A stretch of 64,000 nt of DNA from Acheta domesticus (lineage: Eukaryota > Arthropoda > Insecta > Orthoptera > Gryllidae). The position numbers and the translations under genes were made by a program. The stretch lies in the NCBI GenBank assembly GCA_031308135.1, contig JAHLJT010004567.1, positions 135,918,991 through 135,982,990 of the forward strand, written 5' to 3'. This document shows, one piece after another, positions 1 to 11,475 of this stretch (the first letter of the stretch is position 1; the number at the start of each line of letters is the position of its first letter). Under the pieces are notes generated by a model. It saw only the letters and a list, made by a program, of their open reading frames with translations. It was not told the DNA's origin and made no database searches.

Positions 1-1289
1 AATATAGTTTAAGTTTTAAACCTTCTTAATATCTTCTAAAATTCATTAGAGATTGAAATAATGAGAATTTCAAAACATTTCCACTATGATTGTTAATTCA
101 TACAAATTATTAAATTATCCTCATACTAATTAGCATATTTCGTAACATGTTGATAAATTATACTCGAGAAGAAAAAATAATGCCATTATTTTTAAGGTTT
201 ACTTTCTGTACTCGTTGAAGTAAAAACTTAGCAACTAGGATTTTAAAAAATGGTTAATTAATTTCTGTTTATTAATTCATTTAATATTCATTAATTCATT
301 TATTCTTTAATTAACAAGACACCAAGTTTGACTCGTAGATAGTAAACAGAAGTAGTAGAAAAGCTTACTCTGTCGATATTTAAACGTTAGAAATTTTTTA
401 AACGTTTAAACATTAATATTTGTGCTATTCAAGTTCATAAACGAAAGTAATTTTTAACACAAAAGAATCTCTTGTCTTGTCGTTCCTTAACCGATCGGAA
501 AGTAAAGCAATTATATTTGGTTGGGATCTTTTTACGCTGTAGCAAATTATTATTCAGATGACTTCATTCCGCGAATATCCTAGCTTAAGTACCTTCAGTT
601 AGACAGTAAGTTGAGATGAGATATAAGCCGAGTAATGAGAAATACGAGGAAGTTTTTTTTACATTTTTCAGTGTTCGAGCATTTTGTAATGTTTACGATA
701 AAAAAAGTGCAGTAAACGCGAAAGAATTATATCTTATAATTAATTATAACTTGTCCGTCATTGTTAGATACGGAACGGATATCGATATATTAATGTAGAT
801 GTTTGTGAGGATTCATATAGACTTACAAAACAAAATTCAAAAACAGAAACATTTACGTTTAGGTACAAGAAAACGTCTTAAGACTGTCATGGGAACCGCT
901 CGAATAAAGAAGTATGAAAATGAGGCTTTGCATTTTAAGTATGTCGTACGTAGGCCAACCAGCTTGAAAGGAAATTCAGAATAGATTAGAAAACCAACGA
1001 ATTTTGGTAGAGGGGATCGTAATCATAAAATTCAGACAAAAAGCAGAAAACAGATTTAAAGTAATTTTCAAAATTATGCCTCGCAATGTCCGTATTCTTA
1101 GGAATTGGAATGTTAGAGTTAGTTTAGTATCAACAGATTAAGCAGCATTAGATTAAGCAGTCAACCAAGTAGGTGTTGTGAATGGCGTTGGTGTTTAAAC
1201 GGAGTAGTTAAGAGCAATGCAGTACAATGGAATGCAATGCCGCGTATCGTCATGTGATGCAGGGCTCTTCTGTGCAATATTAAGTTTTT
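1..1289. other. AT-rich spacer, nothing recognised
   Basis: Strongly A+T rich with frequent stops in all frames. Two adjacent short ORFs (616-798 and 799-984) show no recognisable domain. No repeat termini or RNA-gene signals seen. Confidence 0.5.
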
Positions 1290-1313
1290 GTTATTATTAT
1301 TATTATTATTATT
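1290..1313 (+). repeat. (TTA)n microsatellite
   Basis: An uninterrupted run of TTA/ATT triplets, about eight copies. Confidence 0.85.
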
Positions 1314-1399
1314 TCATTCTCACAATTATTATATTGATAATCATTTATTCCACCAAGGTTTACTCAACTGCAGTTAAATATATCTTATGTATTTATCTC

Positions 1400-1700
1400 T
1401 CTCTTCTGTTATGCACCCAAACTCCCGAAATACACTGCAACCCCCAGGGCCATCTGGGGAGTTTCCCACCTCCTCTGATATGCTTCATCCGTCGCGAGCC
1501 GCGCGCCGCAAAGGGTCGACACGGGGCGGCGCTCCCGGCCCAGTGTGCACCAAAGGGCACCAAAGACACCAAAGGGCCGGGGCGACGCGGATCAGCCCCA
1601 AAACCCGCCTGGCCTGATCGACGACCCTTGAGGTTCCCTTTGACAGGGACGGACATTCATCCAAAGGCCCTGGGCAGGCCCTGTCCATGAAGGCGCCTTC
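1400..1700. other. GC- and CpG-rich island, unknown
   Basis: An abrupt GC-rich block inside AT-rich DNA. It contains a short direct repeat of ACCAAAG units near 1548-1578. Overlapping ORFs on both strands here reflect base composition and show no domain. It could be part of an unrecognised mobile element. Confidence 0.35.
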
Positions 1701-2840
1701 CGGAAATATGATTTAAGGGTGGCTATTTTTAAAAATTAAAGGAAAATTTTAAAAAATGTTTTATTGATATTAACTATTAAATTTACACTTTACGTTAGTT
1801 TCAAATTCAGTCTGTTTGGAAGCTCTCTTGTTCCAAGCATCCAGAAACTTGCCGTAAAGACCGTACGTTTTCCTTTGACAATAGCTCTGGCAGTTATGCT
1901 GGCAATGACTAAGACTTCAGACTTCAAAGTGAGCTGTCCAGAGTAGATTGGAATACGCACGGACGCTCACAAATGACATGTCAATTGGCTGCAGAATGAC
2001 CTCACTGCTGTCACACCACAGACGAGTCATAACCACACTGCTGGTATGTCAAATAGACCGTGAGGAAGAAATTCTAGGGCAATGCCTGTTAGAGTGAAAA
2101 CGGTGCAGTGCGTCATTGCTCGAAGCCATTTGAGCCTGTGACTACAAACCGTTATTGTTAGCGCTGAACATTTTACCTCGAAAATGAGACCGGGTCGTCA
2201 TTTCATCACTCATCAGTTCAATCAGAGTAAAATCTTCGTTGTCCAATTCAATCTGTGGTAAAATTGTTTGGCAATGATGGCAGTAGCGAAATGTGATAAA
2301 CGCAAAGCAGTCAATGAGTGACCACTCCTGAGTCGGCTTTTTCGTGTTTTTTCAAAATAGTATTGTCAGGAATGAACTGAATTTTTAGTAAATTCATTTA
2401 CTACCTATACGATATACAAATAGACTGAACAACAGAACTCATAACAGTAACTTCAGACATCTTAATTAGAGCTCCATGACAATAAATCAGAATGTTTATA
2501 TAGTAAATTGCATCATTTGTAAATAAACTGCTGCTGAGATACAGAAATAGTAACACAAACTGAGTACTTATTGTTGATGATTATTCAATATTGAATGTGC
2601 TATTAAAGAAAAAATTTGTATAATTTTATTCTTATTTGAACCTTTAATACACTGGCGGAATCCTCAAAAGTGGACATATCATTTAACATTAAAAATGGCG
2701 GTGCTAAATTTTGCGTAGAAACCAACCACCGCTTATACGGTCGAATGCTCTGATCTCTCATGTGATTTCCTCAGATCCATTCCAGCTAGATGCAGGAACA
2801 ATACTCTAACACAAGTCTGCCAATAACAGTGGCTCTAGGG
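1701..2840. other. Spacer, nothing certain
   Basis: Moderately AT-rich. A 60-codon ORF at 1764 has a faint likeness to part of a Helitron helicase but not enough to call. Nothing else recognised. Confidence 0.4.
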
Positions 2841-4029
2841 CAGACCTGCACAACGCCTGCTCCCGCGGGCATTCTGCACTTGGGAGCCGCTCGCCTGCCC
2901 GTGGCAGCGCCGAAAGTGCAAGTAGTGGGGAGTAGGAAGCTTTGCGGGGAGGGGAGAAGTCTGACGTAGCACGACGCGGCGCGTAGATTGAATGCCTGGG
3001 CGTCTAATACAATGATCCATGCTTCAAAATTATACGCCCGTTTGTTTAAATGGATTATATCTAGTATTTCAAGTTACCAGGGTCATAATTCACTATTTAC
3101 GTTCTGTGCACTGCTGTATATCCACCTTTGTATCCACCACTGTATGTATTTTCATTTTCTATTTTTTTAAAGAAAATAACATGCTCATTGTAACTCTTAA
3201 GCATTATTTTAAAGCAATAGCTTTAAAATATATGCTTATATAAGAGAAAAATGTTATTTAATTCTAACACAAAATTGCAATTTAAAAATTGATTTTTCAC
3301 CAGGAATGGTATAATCTCCAAATCATAGAAAAATGAACAAAATCATGAGAGCAATCTCTCACATCAAGATTGACATAAAAATAGAATATGTGGCAATTCC
3401 AAGAAGGGTAATGTTTAATAGCACATTTGTGACCATTTTTCCCCATTATGAAACTGAATAAAAGAGATCAACGAGCAAACTTCTGTAACGATATGTTACG
3501 GACAATCATAAGATAATCATGGGTATTGGTTAAATAGAATGCAAAGGGCTTTATATTTTCATATTAGTTTATTGCTGTCATCATAATTCATTAAATAGTT
3601 TATCGCTGTCATCATCAAACAAAAACAATTCAGTATCACAATTTTGTGTTTAGCACAACACTAAATTTATGATTACATCGTAGCAAAGCGAATTACATTA
3701 TAAGCCCTACAAGCAATTATAATACTTGGTGTCGAAATCTATCATGTATAATTCGTTGTAGTTTCATATTTCCCCCTGTCATATATCGAGAACAAACATT
3801 TGCAATATAACACAAAAGACTATATTACTTGAACTGTATATGACCGTCATGTTCTTGCCGATTGCTCTTTAAATTTACGCGCTATTTTTCGAGTTGCGCA
3901 TTCTGATTGGTGGACCCCACTCCTAGATTGGGTCTCATCCCCACCCTTCATCGCTTTTCTCATTTGCACCCGAGTTGCCCGCACGCAGCTCCTGAGGTCA
4001 GTGAAAGTGCAAAATGCTGTGCAGGTCTG
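2841..4029. mobile_element. Non-autonomous hAT-type DNA transposon
   Basis: Terminal inverted repeats CAGACCTGCACA at the left and TGTGCAGGTCTG at the right enclose 1,189 bases. The element is flanked by a perfect 8-bp direct repeat CTCTAGGG at 2833-2840 and 4030-4037. An 8-bp target duplication with a CAG...CTG terminus is the hAT signature. No transposase reading frame is visible, so it would have needed a transposase supplied by another copy. The interior is AT-rich, while both subterminal parts are GC-rich (2860-2960 and about 3890-4000). Confidence 0.85.
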
Positions 4030-4037
4030 CTCTAGGG

Positions 4038-5250
4038 TTACTACCAAGGCTGCCGCAGCCTACTGCAATACTTGAAGTTCAGCTCTGGAAAACTTAGGTT
4101 TGTGTAGAAGGTGCCTCCTTCTTTTGTTGAACGTGAAGCCCTTGTCTCAAACTATTACCCGAGTTCTCCAGGTAAAGAATACTTCTGTTTTCATTTTGTA
4201 TTCCAAATTGCCGAAAAATGAACACGCGAGGATTAATATTTCTAGTCAATAAAATCTTTCTCAATTTTGCTTGTTTTGTTTAGTACAATCTCTTTCAACA
4301 CGTTTCCGAAAATACACAACGATCTCTCTTCAAATCGCCACAGAAATCTATATTACAAAGAGGTGCGGCAGAAGGGAAAGGGTAGAGGGGAGGGGAAGGC
4401 ATTGGCCCAATTGACATCCTGTGCAATTTACAAGCAACAATGTCGTGAATCCTTCTCGTTGGAGAGACCTACACTAACACAATGAGCACGGAAGACGCAC
4501 GGATACCCTTTTTTCCGTTCAGTTCTTATTCCCATCATTAATGATAAGAGTTGTATTGATCTCTTCTTTTTCATTTGATCTTGAAAATCTCCTAGTATCA
4601 CGTGCAGCTGCTGGAGACATTACATGAGTCTCGTGGTGGAACATGGGAACTGATTAAAAATAAAAAAGGATATACACTGTATTCTGATTTTTTTTCACTA
4701 AAACAGTTTTTTGGGCAACAGTATCTTCTCAAAGCCTGTCTCACTCTGAAACATTCAAAATAAATCACAAAGAGTGTAGTTCTAAAAGAGTAATCAAGTA
4801 TAACGTTTTAGAAGTGAGTTAAGGGAACGTAAATTAATATAAAGTAAATAACTTTTTGAGAGATAAAAAGTGCCGGTAAATAAAATAAATTAAAATACCG
4901 ATAAAATACGAACGATGCACAAAATTGGCAAAAAACGATTACATTAAAATATTGAAATAATTAATCTTGGATTATTAATATATTCCTTGAATTTTTCTTT
5001 TGTTTGTCGATTAAAACTACAATTTCTTTCTTTTCATTATCTCATTTTGGAACCTGTTTTTTAAATTGAAATTAACTTTTGTAATATTTCAATACATTCA
5101 GAAATAACTAGTATTCAGCAGTGGAAGTAAACATGATTAAATTAAATACATTGTTGAATTTTTAAAAATAACAATATTGTCCGATAGTTTTTTATCCTCT
5201 CATTTGAACCTTATTCAAAGCCTTGAATAACATAGGGAAGACACAAATGT
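4038..5250. other. AT-rich spacer, nothing recognised
   Basis: No supported coding region, repeat terminus or RNA gene. Base composition drifts to very AT-rich between 4650 and 5200. Confidence 0.5.
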
Positions 5251-5259
5251 GGAAAGCAT

Positions 5260-5500
5260 CGTACTACTATTTCGCGCTCCGAGGAGTGTGAGTGGCAGCG
5301 CCCTTTGTGTGCGGAACTGGGCGTCGCGCTCTTCTGTCCCACTTCCGGAGGCTGCGTTTACCTTTTTGCGCGCGGCGCGGCGCGGCGCCCCACCTGTCGC
5401 GAGCACGTGCGAACGCGCGACCCTGAATTTTTTAGCTCCCTCCGCATGTGACATTCGTTTTTATTACGCTCCGCGGCTGCGACCTGCTGCGCGTCCCTCA
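5260..5500. other. CpG-rich segment next to the GC minisatellite
   Basis: Dense in CG dinucleotides and unlike the neighbouring DNA. It could be a promoter-type island or part of a repeat; no start site, TATA box or exon could be assigned. Confidence 0.3.
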
Positions 5501-5840
5501 CGGCGCCACCCCGCCCCACGCCGCCCCGCCCCGCTCTGCCACGCCCCGCCCCTCCCCGCCGCGCCCCGCCCCGCCACGCCCCCCGCGCCGCCCCGCGCCG
5601 CCCCGCGCCGCCCCGCGCCGCCCCGCGCCGCCCCGCGCCGCCCCGCCCCGCTCCGCCACGCCCGCTCCGCCCCGCTCCGCCCCGCTCCGCCCCGCTCCGC
5701 CCCGCGCCGCCACACCCGCTCCGCTCCGCCCCGCCACGCCTCGCTCCACCCCGCGCCCCCCCCGCCACGCCCCACGCCTCCCCGCCCCGCCCCGTCCCGT
5801 CTCGTCTCGCGCCGCCACAGCCCGCGCCGCCCGCCGAGCG
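5500..5840. repeat. GC-rich minisatellite (CCGCCCCG-type)
   Basis: A strand-asymmetric low-complexity block: the + strand is almost purely C with interspersed G and T. Units of 10 bases such as CGCCCCGCGC repeat six to seven times at about 5577-5645, followed by variants ending in CTCCGCCC. Long ORFs exist on both strands (Pro/Arg/Ala-rich or Gly/Arg-rich) only because stop codons are AT-rich. These should not be taken as proteins. Confidence 0.85.
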
Positions 5841-6019
5841 TTTTGTAGCGGCGGCACAGGACCACTTCTCCGCTTCCACCGGCGGCGGTTTCTCTTCGGG
5901 AGTGGAATGGGCGGAGTGGCGTGGAGTAGCTTGGAGGAAAATACAGTCCACTCCGGTTATAGTGAACCTCTCGGGACTCACATTTTGGGTTGATTATGTT
6001 CAAAGTACCAACAGGCGGA

Positions 6020-6245
6020 CCAGGATGGCGGAGGTGGCTAGAGCGTGTCCTGACTCAGCGCGTCGGTCCGAGAGGTCGTGGGCTCGAGTCCCGCCGAGGC
6101 CATAGTTGTTTGTCCCTTGTCTTTCATGTATGCGACTTGTCGCGGAAGGAGGTCTTGTGAGTCTGCTGTCCACTAACCGAGGAGCCCGCATGTGTATAGT
6201 ACAAAGGTTACTATGTGTCCTCAAGAGGGACACATAGCGTATCAA
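6020..6245 (+). mobile_element. tRNA-derived SINE-like head
   Basis: The segment at about 6024-6100 has a pol III type architecture: an A-box-like GTGGCTAGAGCG near 6035 and a strong B-box-like GGGCTCGAGTCCCG at 6080-6093. The cloverleaf does not close well, so it is a tRNA-derived repeat and not a working tRNA gene. A perfect 10-base hairpin (CTATGTGTCC at 6211-6220 with GGACACATAG at 6228-6237) closes the body. Target duplications were not found. Confidence 0.5.
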
Positions 6246-6395
6246 TGATTGAGAGGTCACGGCTTCGATAGCGGTAATTGGGAGATCGCGAATTAAATAC
6301 CAGTAGATCACGAGTTCGATACTGCTTAATAGGAGATAGGGAGTTCACGCGTTTGGCACCGGTAATTGAGAGGTCATGACTTTAAAGTGTCAGAA
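6245..6395 (+). repeat. Degenerate tandem units resembling a tRNA T-arm (B box)
   Basis: About five imperfect units of roughly 25-38 bases, each built as ATTGAGAGGTCACG followed by a TTCGAT-like core and GGTA. Examples begin near 6246, 6279, 6307, 6330 and 6365. The unit resembles the T-arm part of the SINE head directly upstream. Confidence 0.45.
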
Positions 6396-8283
6396 ATGTG
6401 CTTGATGAATATCGGTGAGTTTGTGTCGCTTTCTGGATGAATTCAAAGGACGTCTGCTCTAATAATTTCCACATCGCACATCGGACTCCAGATGGCACGC
6501 AATCTTCCCTTCCTATTTCCATTTTCATTCACCAACTCTCCCAATATGTAGTGGGACCCCGGGAGGAGAGCAGGACCTGACCATTCCCCTCATAAACGGC
6601 ATAACCCGTGTGGGAAAAGGGTGTTTCCCCATTAACAGGTCCGACATGTAATAATAATATTTGAGGTGCATTATGTCCAATAATGTCAAAATAATTTAAA
6701 ATTTCTACATGATTATATACTTTCAAAATAAATATTTGCTTTGTATTGTTTTTATTAATAATTTTCCCTCCGTCTCCAGGGTCTCCTGGTGCTCTCTTCA
6801 TATAGTCCACATATTGAAAGCAATATTTATTTTTACTGATACGTTATTACCTGTTATTGCCTTCGGTATGGAGGTGGAGCTCAATATACACTGCATAACT
6901 TATCTGGCTCGAGAAGATCGTGGTTACGAGGGAAATGAAAACAGTTGAATGATGATACATGTTCTCGTATGGAGGGAATAAAGGGAATTATGCAAGGTAA
7001 ATTACGAGAGGGAAATATTAAAAGACAAACCGAGTTAACTGATCAATTACTAAATAAAATACGAATTATTAAAATTAAGTAACATAAAATCATGTAGTGA
7101 ACACGGGCGTTAACTATTTCTTGACCGAAGATCATTAGAACCCTTATAAGGCCCTTGGTGCATAAATAACCATAGTGCATTCATTACACCTTCGCGGGGC
7201 TGGGAACACTAAATTCATTTTTATTCTCTTCGTCATTGCATTCATTTTCATTTATTCTGGACGACCTCTTCAGCTCACGATGTACTAGCCAAATGGAATT
7301 TTACTAATTTTTGCATGAATGAAACCTTCCGACGCGACAGAAGGGACATTGACGAGTTGAAGCAACGAAGGTCTGACGAAAATCTGAGATATCTTCCCGA
7401 AGTCCTTTTCATTTGGCGAAAATGCTACAAAAATTACTCAGAGATCCTCCACTCGCGAATTATTAATGTTACGGAATTCGTGAGCCTAAAATGAAATATT
7501 CTTTCTTGCAAGCTGTATTACGTAAGATCAACAGAAACGAGTATTCTGTTATTTATTTGTAATGAATATGGATCGGAAGAAGTGACTTTGGTTTTCATAT
7601 AATTTCCATTACATTGCATGCAGTTCACTACACCAAGAATCGACTGTACATACTTCCGCGAGAGGGTGCTTCTTGAGAGCGGTTGGAGGTTCCCGCTTGG
7701 CATCGCGAATTCCTGAGGCACTTTTCGGAAGGGAAGCAGAGCTTCTCTGCGCAGTTTACGGCGACCTCCGAAAGCGGAGGGACGTTTCTGGAGTGCCAAT
7801 GGCGCCAGGGTGTCGCAGACGGTCGACCCACTCTTTTGGTAGTTCCAAACTGGGTTAAGTTTGCCTCAAGGTGAGTCTATGCGAGTAAAAGAACGAAAAA
7901 GAAAAAAGGAACTGTTTGGAGAGGAGTGATATAGGATGACTTAAAATTCGTTGGTTCATTGCCCTGTTTGCTCGTACTTGTAAACCTATTTGACGCTGGC
8001 GCACACTATACGTAGTGTGGCGAAGTTGGCACAAGATGAGCGTGGGAATGGAAGATGGAAACACATGCGTACCCGACAGAAACTGAGTGTGAAGTGGGAT
8101 GTTTGGAAGGTGACTTAAGTGAGATTTTGCTCAGCGTAAGGCACTATATTGTGTATATGAACCAACATTTCAGCCTCTGAACATGCGCGAACTTTATCGT
8201 TTGGACAGAGTTATACTGATTAAAGTTTCTCTACCATATTGTATCATCAAGTGACTCGTGTATGCACGGAACGAAGTCACGTG
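6396..8283. other. Spacer, nothing recognised
   Basis: No supported gene or repeat end. Short overlapping ORFs near 7518-7874 lie on both strands of the same GC-richer patch and show no domain. Confidence 0.45.
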
Positions 8284-8291
8284 ATTATGGT

Positions 8292-9164
8292 TAGAGACCG
8301 GAAAATATGTAGAATGAAACGTCAAAATTTGTACGTAAATATGTAATGAAAACAGTAAGAATATGTAATAAACATGTAAAATCGGACATAATATGTAATA
8401 TTAAAATCCTCTAGTTATAAAACTCATTTACATAATACGAACTTACATTTATAAAAAAATCCTATACAAAGTTTAAAAACAATCCAAACGTTTTAAAAAT
8501 CATTTGGAATACAAAAGTTGATGCCCATCTGCACCATACAATTTTCCCATCAGTAGTAAAACCTTCACTAATTGTTATCCAGGAAGGTAGTTTAGCAGCC
8601 AGACGACGCAATAGAAGTCATCGTACAAACTGGCGAAATCTACGACCTGCTAACAAGCACTGCGGCATGGAATATTCTCTTCGAAGTGTCAAACGACGGC
8701 GATCTCCACAGTTTCTAGGAAATTGAGGTTAAAGGTCACCAAACGCGGCGTCAACGATACTTTTCATACCTAAAGGTGAAAATTATCTGTCGCTGACGCT
8801 CATTTCCTGCCACTGAGATAACTGAAGCAGGCACGTCGGACTGTGAGAATATTCGACCGCGTCTTCACGAAGCATACCTCGAGTAGAGTACGCAGTAGCA
8901 CGCAGTAAAAATGTAGGAAAAAGTGCTGAATTTTTGAAAATACTTCTTTATAAAAATATTTAAGAAAATTGATAAATTAAAAATAATATGTTGAGAAAAT
9001 AGCAAAATATGTAAAATATGTAATATAGTACCAAATATTTAAAAATATGTAACGGAAAAATCTGATATTGTGTTAGGAGGGCGACAATTCGTCAAGATTA
9101 ATATTTTGAGAACGATAAGTAGAAAGACAAAAAATTATGTAATTACATAAAAATCCGGTCTCTA
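8292..9164. mobile_element. Non-autonomous hAT-type element with ATATGTAA subterminal motifs
   Basis: The ends read TAGAGACCGG at the left and CCGGTCTCTA at the right, so the inverted repeats match exactly over 10 bases, with further TGTA similarity inside. A perfect 8-bp duplication, ATTATGGT, flanks the element at 8284-8291 and 9165-9172. Both subterminal regions carry many copies of an ATATGTAA-like octamer (for example near 8306, 8338, 8367, 8391 on the left and 9006, 9015, 9045 on the right). Such repeated motifs are known as transposase-binding arrays in hAT elements. No transposase frame is present. Confidence 0.88.
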
Positions 9165-9172
9165 ATTATGGT

Positions 9173-10180
9173 AAATGGAATTTGTTTCCACTTGTGACGG
9201 CAGCGTGTACTGGTAATTCTACATTCCCATGATTCAAAATAATGTTGACTGGTAGCTCTAGTCAAACATCTGTGAATAAAGAGACATGGAACTACGAGAA
9301 TTTAACGTTAGTAGGGCGTATATACTGTTCCCTGTTCAGAACAATTAATTCATTTTTTGCAGACAAACAAATGTCGTTGTGCAAAACGCTTTAAGACTTC
9401 AAACGACACAGATCACATAGTAGCCTTAAATAGTCATTATGTTTTACGATATCTCCATAATACGCAATGGATGACGTAGAAAAGGCGAGAGAATTGCGCC
9501 GAAATGATGGTTTTACGACGGGTAATTAAAATGGGCTACTCGGCGAAGGCGAGGGGCGGCTACTTCATCCTCCATCTATTTGTAATGCTGTTCCCACTGA
9601 AACCAGAGCCTCTCGATTAACGGTAATGCAAGACATCTCGTACGCACTCTCACCAAAAACTTCGAAATGGAAAGAATAAAGTGTTTCAATAGAATGCTTG
9701 AAGATTCCTTTTCTCATTTCCCATTTCATGATTCTTATTATGTTATACCTGTCAACGAATAAGGAAATAGAAGTAGCATCTGAGAGGGAACAAACTTCAG
9801 CGGTACAACGACACCTGAACTGACTCTGTCATGGAACCTCGGCCATCGAAGCTAGAAGCATTGGGAACGTTACAATCATCAGGAATGACGGGTGAATCAC
9901 TTGAAAGTCGACAGTTGTTGACGAAGGTCGACGTAGACGCTCCAAGAACAGTTCCCGTATAGAGCCGACTAGGGAAAAAGGCATATACCTGTTGTGCATG
10001 TTGTTTCAAAGTTGTATGATGGAATTGTGGAATTGTTGTTAATGGGTTTTGAAGTCGTAGGACAGAGTTAATTAAAGTGAAATCAGAAGCATTTTGAAAC
10101 GGCAGAAGTGGGATAGAAAATATTTATAATAATGCTAATAGTAAAATCGTGTGAATAAAAAGTCTGACATTTAACATTTC
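9173..10180. other. Spacer, nothing recognised
   Basis: No supported feature; short ORFs only. Confidence 0.45.
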
Positions 10181-10189
10181 AACTCCCAC

Positions 10190-10430
10190 TACCACTACGG
10201 GATCATCTGAACACCTCACCCTACCTGGCCACATCACCTCATCACTCGATCACACCACCGCCGTCACCACCATCTGACCACACCACTACCACCACCTGAT
10301 CACATCACCACCACCAACACGTGGCCATATCACCACCACCTGACCACACCACCGCCTGATCACACCACCACCTAACCACACCACCACCACCTGACCACAC
10401 CACCACCACCAGTGTCACTGCCATGCCACC
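10190..10430 (+). repeat. CAC-rich minisatellite
   Basis: Imperfect repeats of CACCACC with TGACCACA or TGATCACA. The recurring unit is roughly 17-21 bases, densest between 10250 and 10420. Confidence 0.8.
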
Positions 10431-10544
10431 CCAAAATACCCCAACCCTAACAAAAATCACCACATCTGGCATCTCCACCGCTACCACAGTCTCTAGTTCA
10501 ACTATCGCTATCACCGCCCCACAGTCCCTCCACTCCCCGCCTCC

Positions 10545-10810
10545 ACCGCCACCCTACTCCAGCGTGCGCTTCCTTGGCGGCGTGTGCGCGAACTGCGCGG
10601 GAAGTTTTCTCGTTATCTTCCCGCGGCAGGCGCGGTCGAGCGCGCGCGGTCGACGCGGGGTGGCGGCGGAGGGGCAGGAGGCACGGCCCGCAGGGCGGAA
10701 GCTGGAATGCGGTCGTGCACGGCAGAGGTTGCAGGGCGCCGGGAACGGAACAGAGGGGCCGCGGAGATGAGCCACCGCGCGAACCCTGGGCGAGGGACGG
10801 AAGGGAAGGC
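10545..10810. other. CpG-rich island, unknown
   Basis: A GC- and CpG-dense patch giving overlapping ORFs on both strands without recognisable protein features. It could be a regulatory island or a decayed element. Confidence 0.3.
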
Positions 10811-10937
10811 TACCGTTTCGCATGCTGGATGATGTGGGGGGTTGCTGGAACGCCGCTAATGAAGCTGAAGAGCTGGCGGTGTGACATGTTAGAAAAGTGT
10901 TTTGAGTAAGTCGTCTTGGAAAAAGCATGATGGTAGA

Positions 10938-11463
10938 TTGATTCATTAATTCACTGAATCATTCATTCATTAGTGATTCCGGGGCGTCAACTGCGTAGTC
11001 CTATAAGCATAATACATGTTTTTATCGCAGAAGGTGGCGGTGATTTCTACTTAGACGGTGATATTTACAACCTACGTACGTTCGCTTGAGGGTTTTCCCC
11101 AACCAGTTACCTCCCACCAGCGGAACATCGCCCCAGCCGGGATAAGCTCTGGTCCCCCAACAAGTGTGGTAGTGTAGTGTATGTAAGTAAGGGGTGAGGC
11201 TGGGAGAAGTAGGGAAAGAATAGATCGCCCGAGGTCCGTGGCCCGTTTCTTAGGGTACTGCTCCGGCATTAGCCTCAAGTTTATCGGAAAATCACGGAAA
11301 ACCACCCGACAGAGCAGCCGGCAACTAGAGTTCTCCTCAGGCAGCGGCTGAATTCGATTCAGCTATTAAGCTAGTGTACAAAATCTTGCCATAGTCGGGT
11401 CTCGAACACTAGGACCTTCCGATCAAAGGCACTGCAGTGACAGCTGCGTCTCCATTTCCAGTA
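10938..11463 (-). mobile_element. S1 SINE (tRNA-derived, ~530 bp), full length
   Basis: On the minus strand the element starts with a tRNA-like head whose B box reads GTGTTCGAGACCC. It runs through the conserved body (ATTGC/ACTGCTC CGGCATT and the CCAGC.GGGAC block) and ends in CCCCGGAATCACTAATG followed by an ATGA/AATC-rich tail. It is flanked by a 12-bp target duplication with one mismatch: GCATGATGGTAG at 10926-10937 and GCATGATAGTAG at 11464-11475. This copy helps define the family ends. Confidence 0.8.
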
Positions 11464-11475
11464 GCATGATAGTAG

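Noticed and set aside
1217..1690. 157-codon + strand ORF
   Set aside because: Half is a TTA microsatellite and half a GC-rich block; antisense ORFs are equally open and no domain is visible.
1764..1946. Possible Helitron helicase remnant (VRFPLTIALAVMLAMTKTS)
   Set aside because: The resemblance to the FP...A.AMT.NK motif is short, and the following HGQLYVA-type motif is absent.
5249..6003. Overlapping Pro/Arg- and Gly/Arg-rich ORFs of up to 207 codons
   Set aside because: Caused by a GC-only minisatellite on both strands; no domain, no splice or start context.
6020..6395. Repeat-spacer pattern suggesting a CRISPR array
   Set aside because: Units are degenerate, without constant spacing or unique spacers, and the window is eukaryotic.
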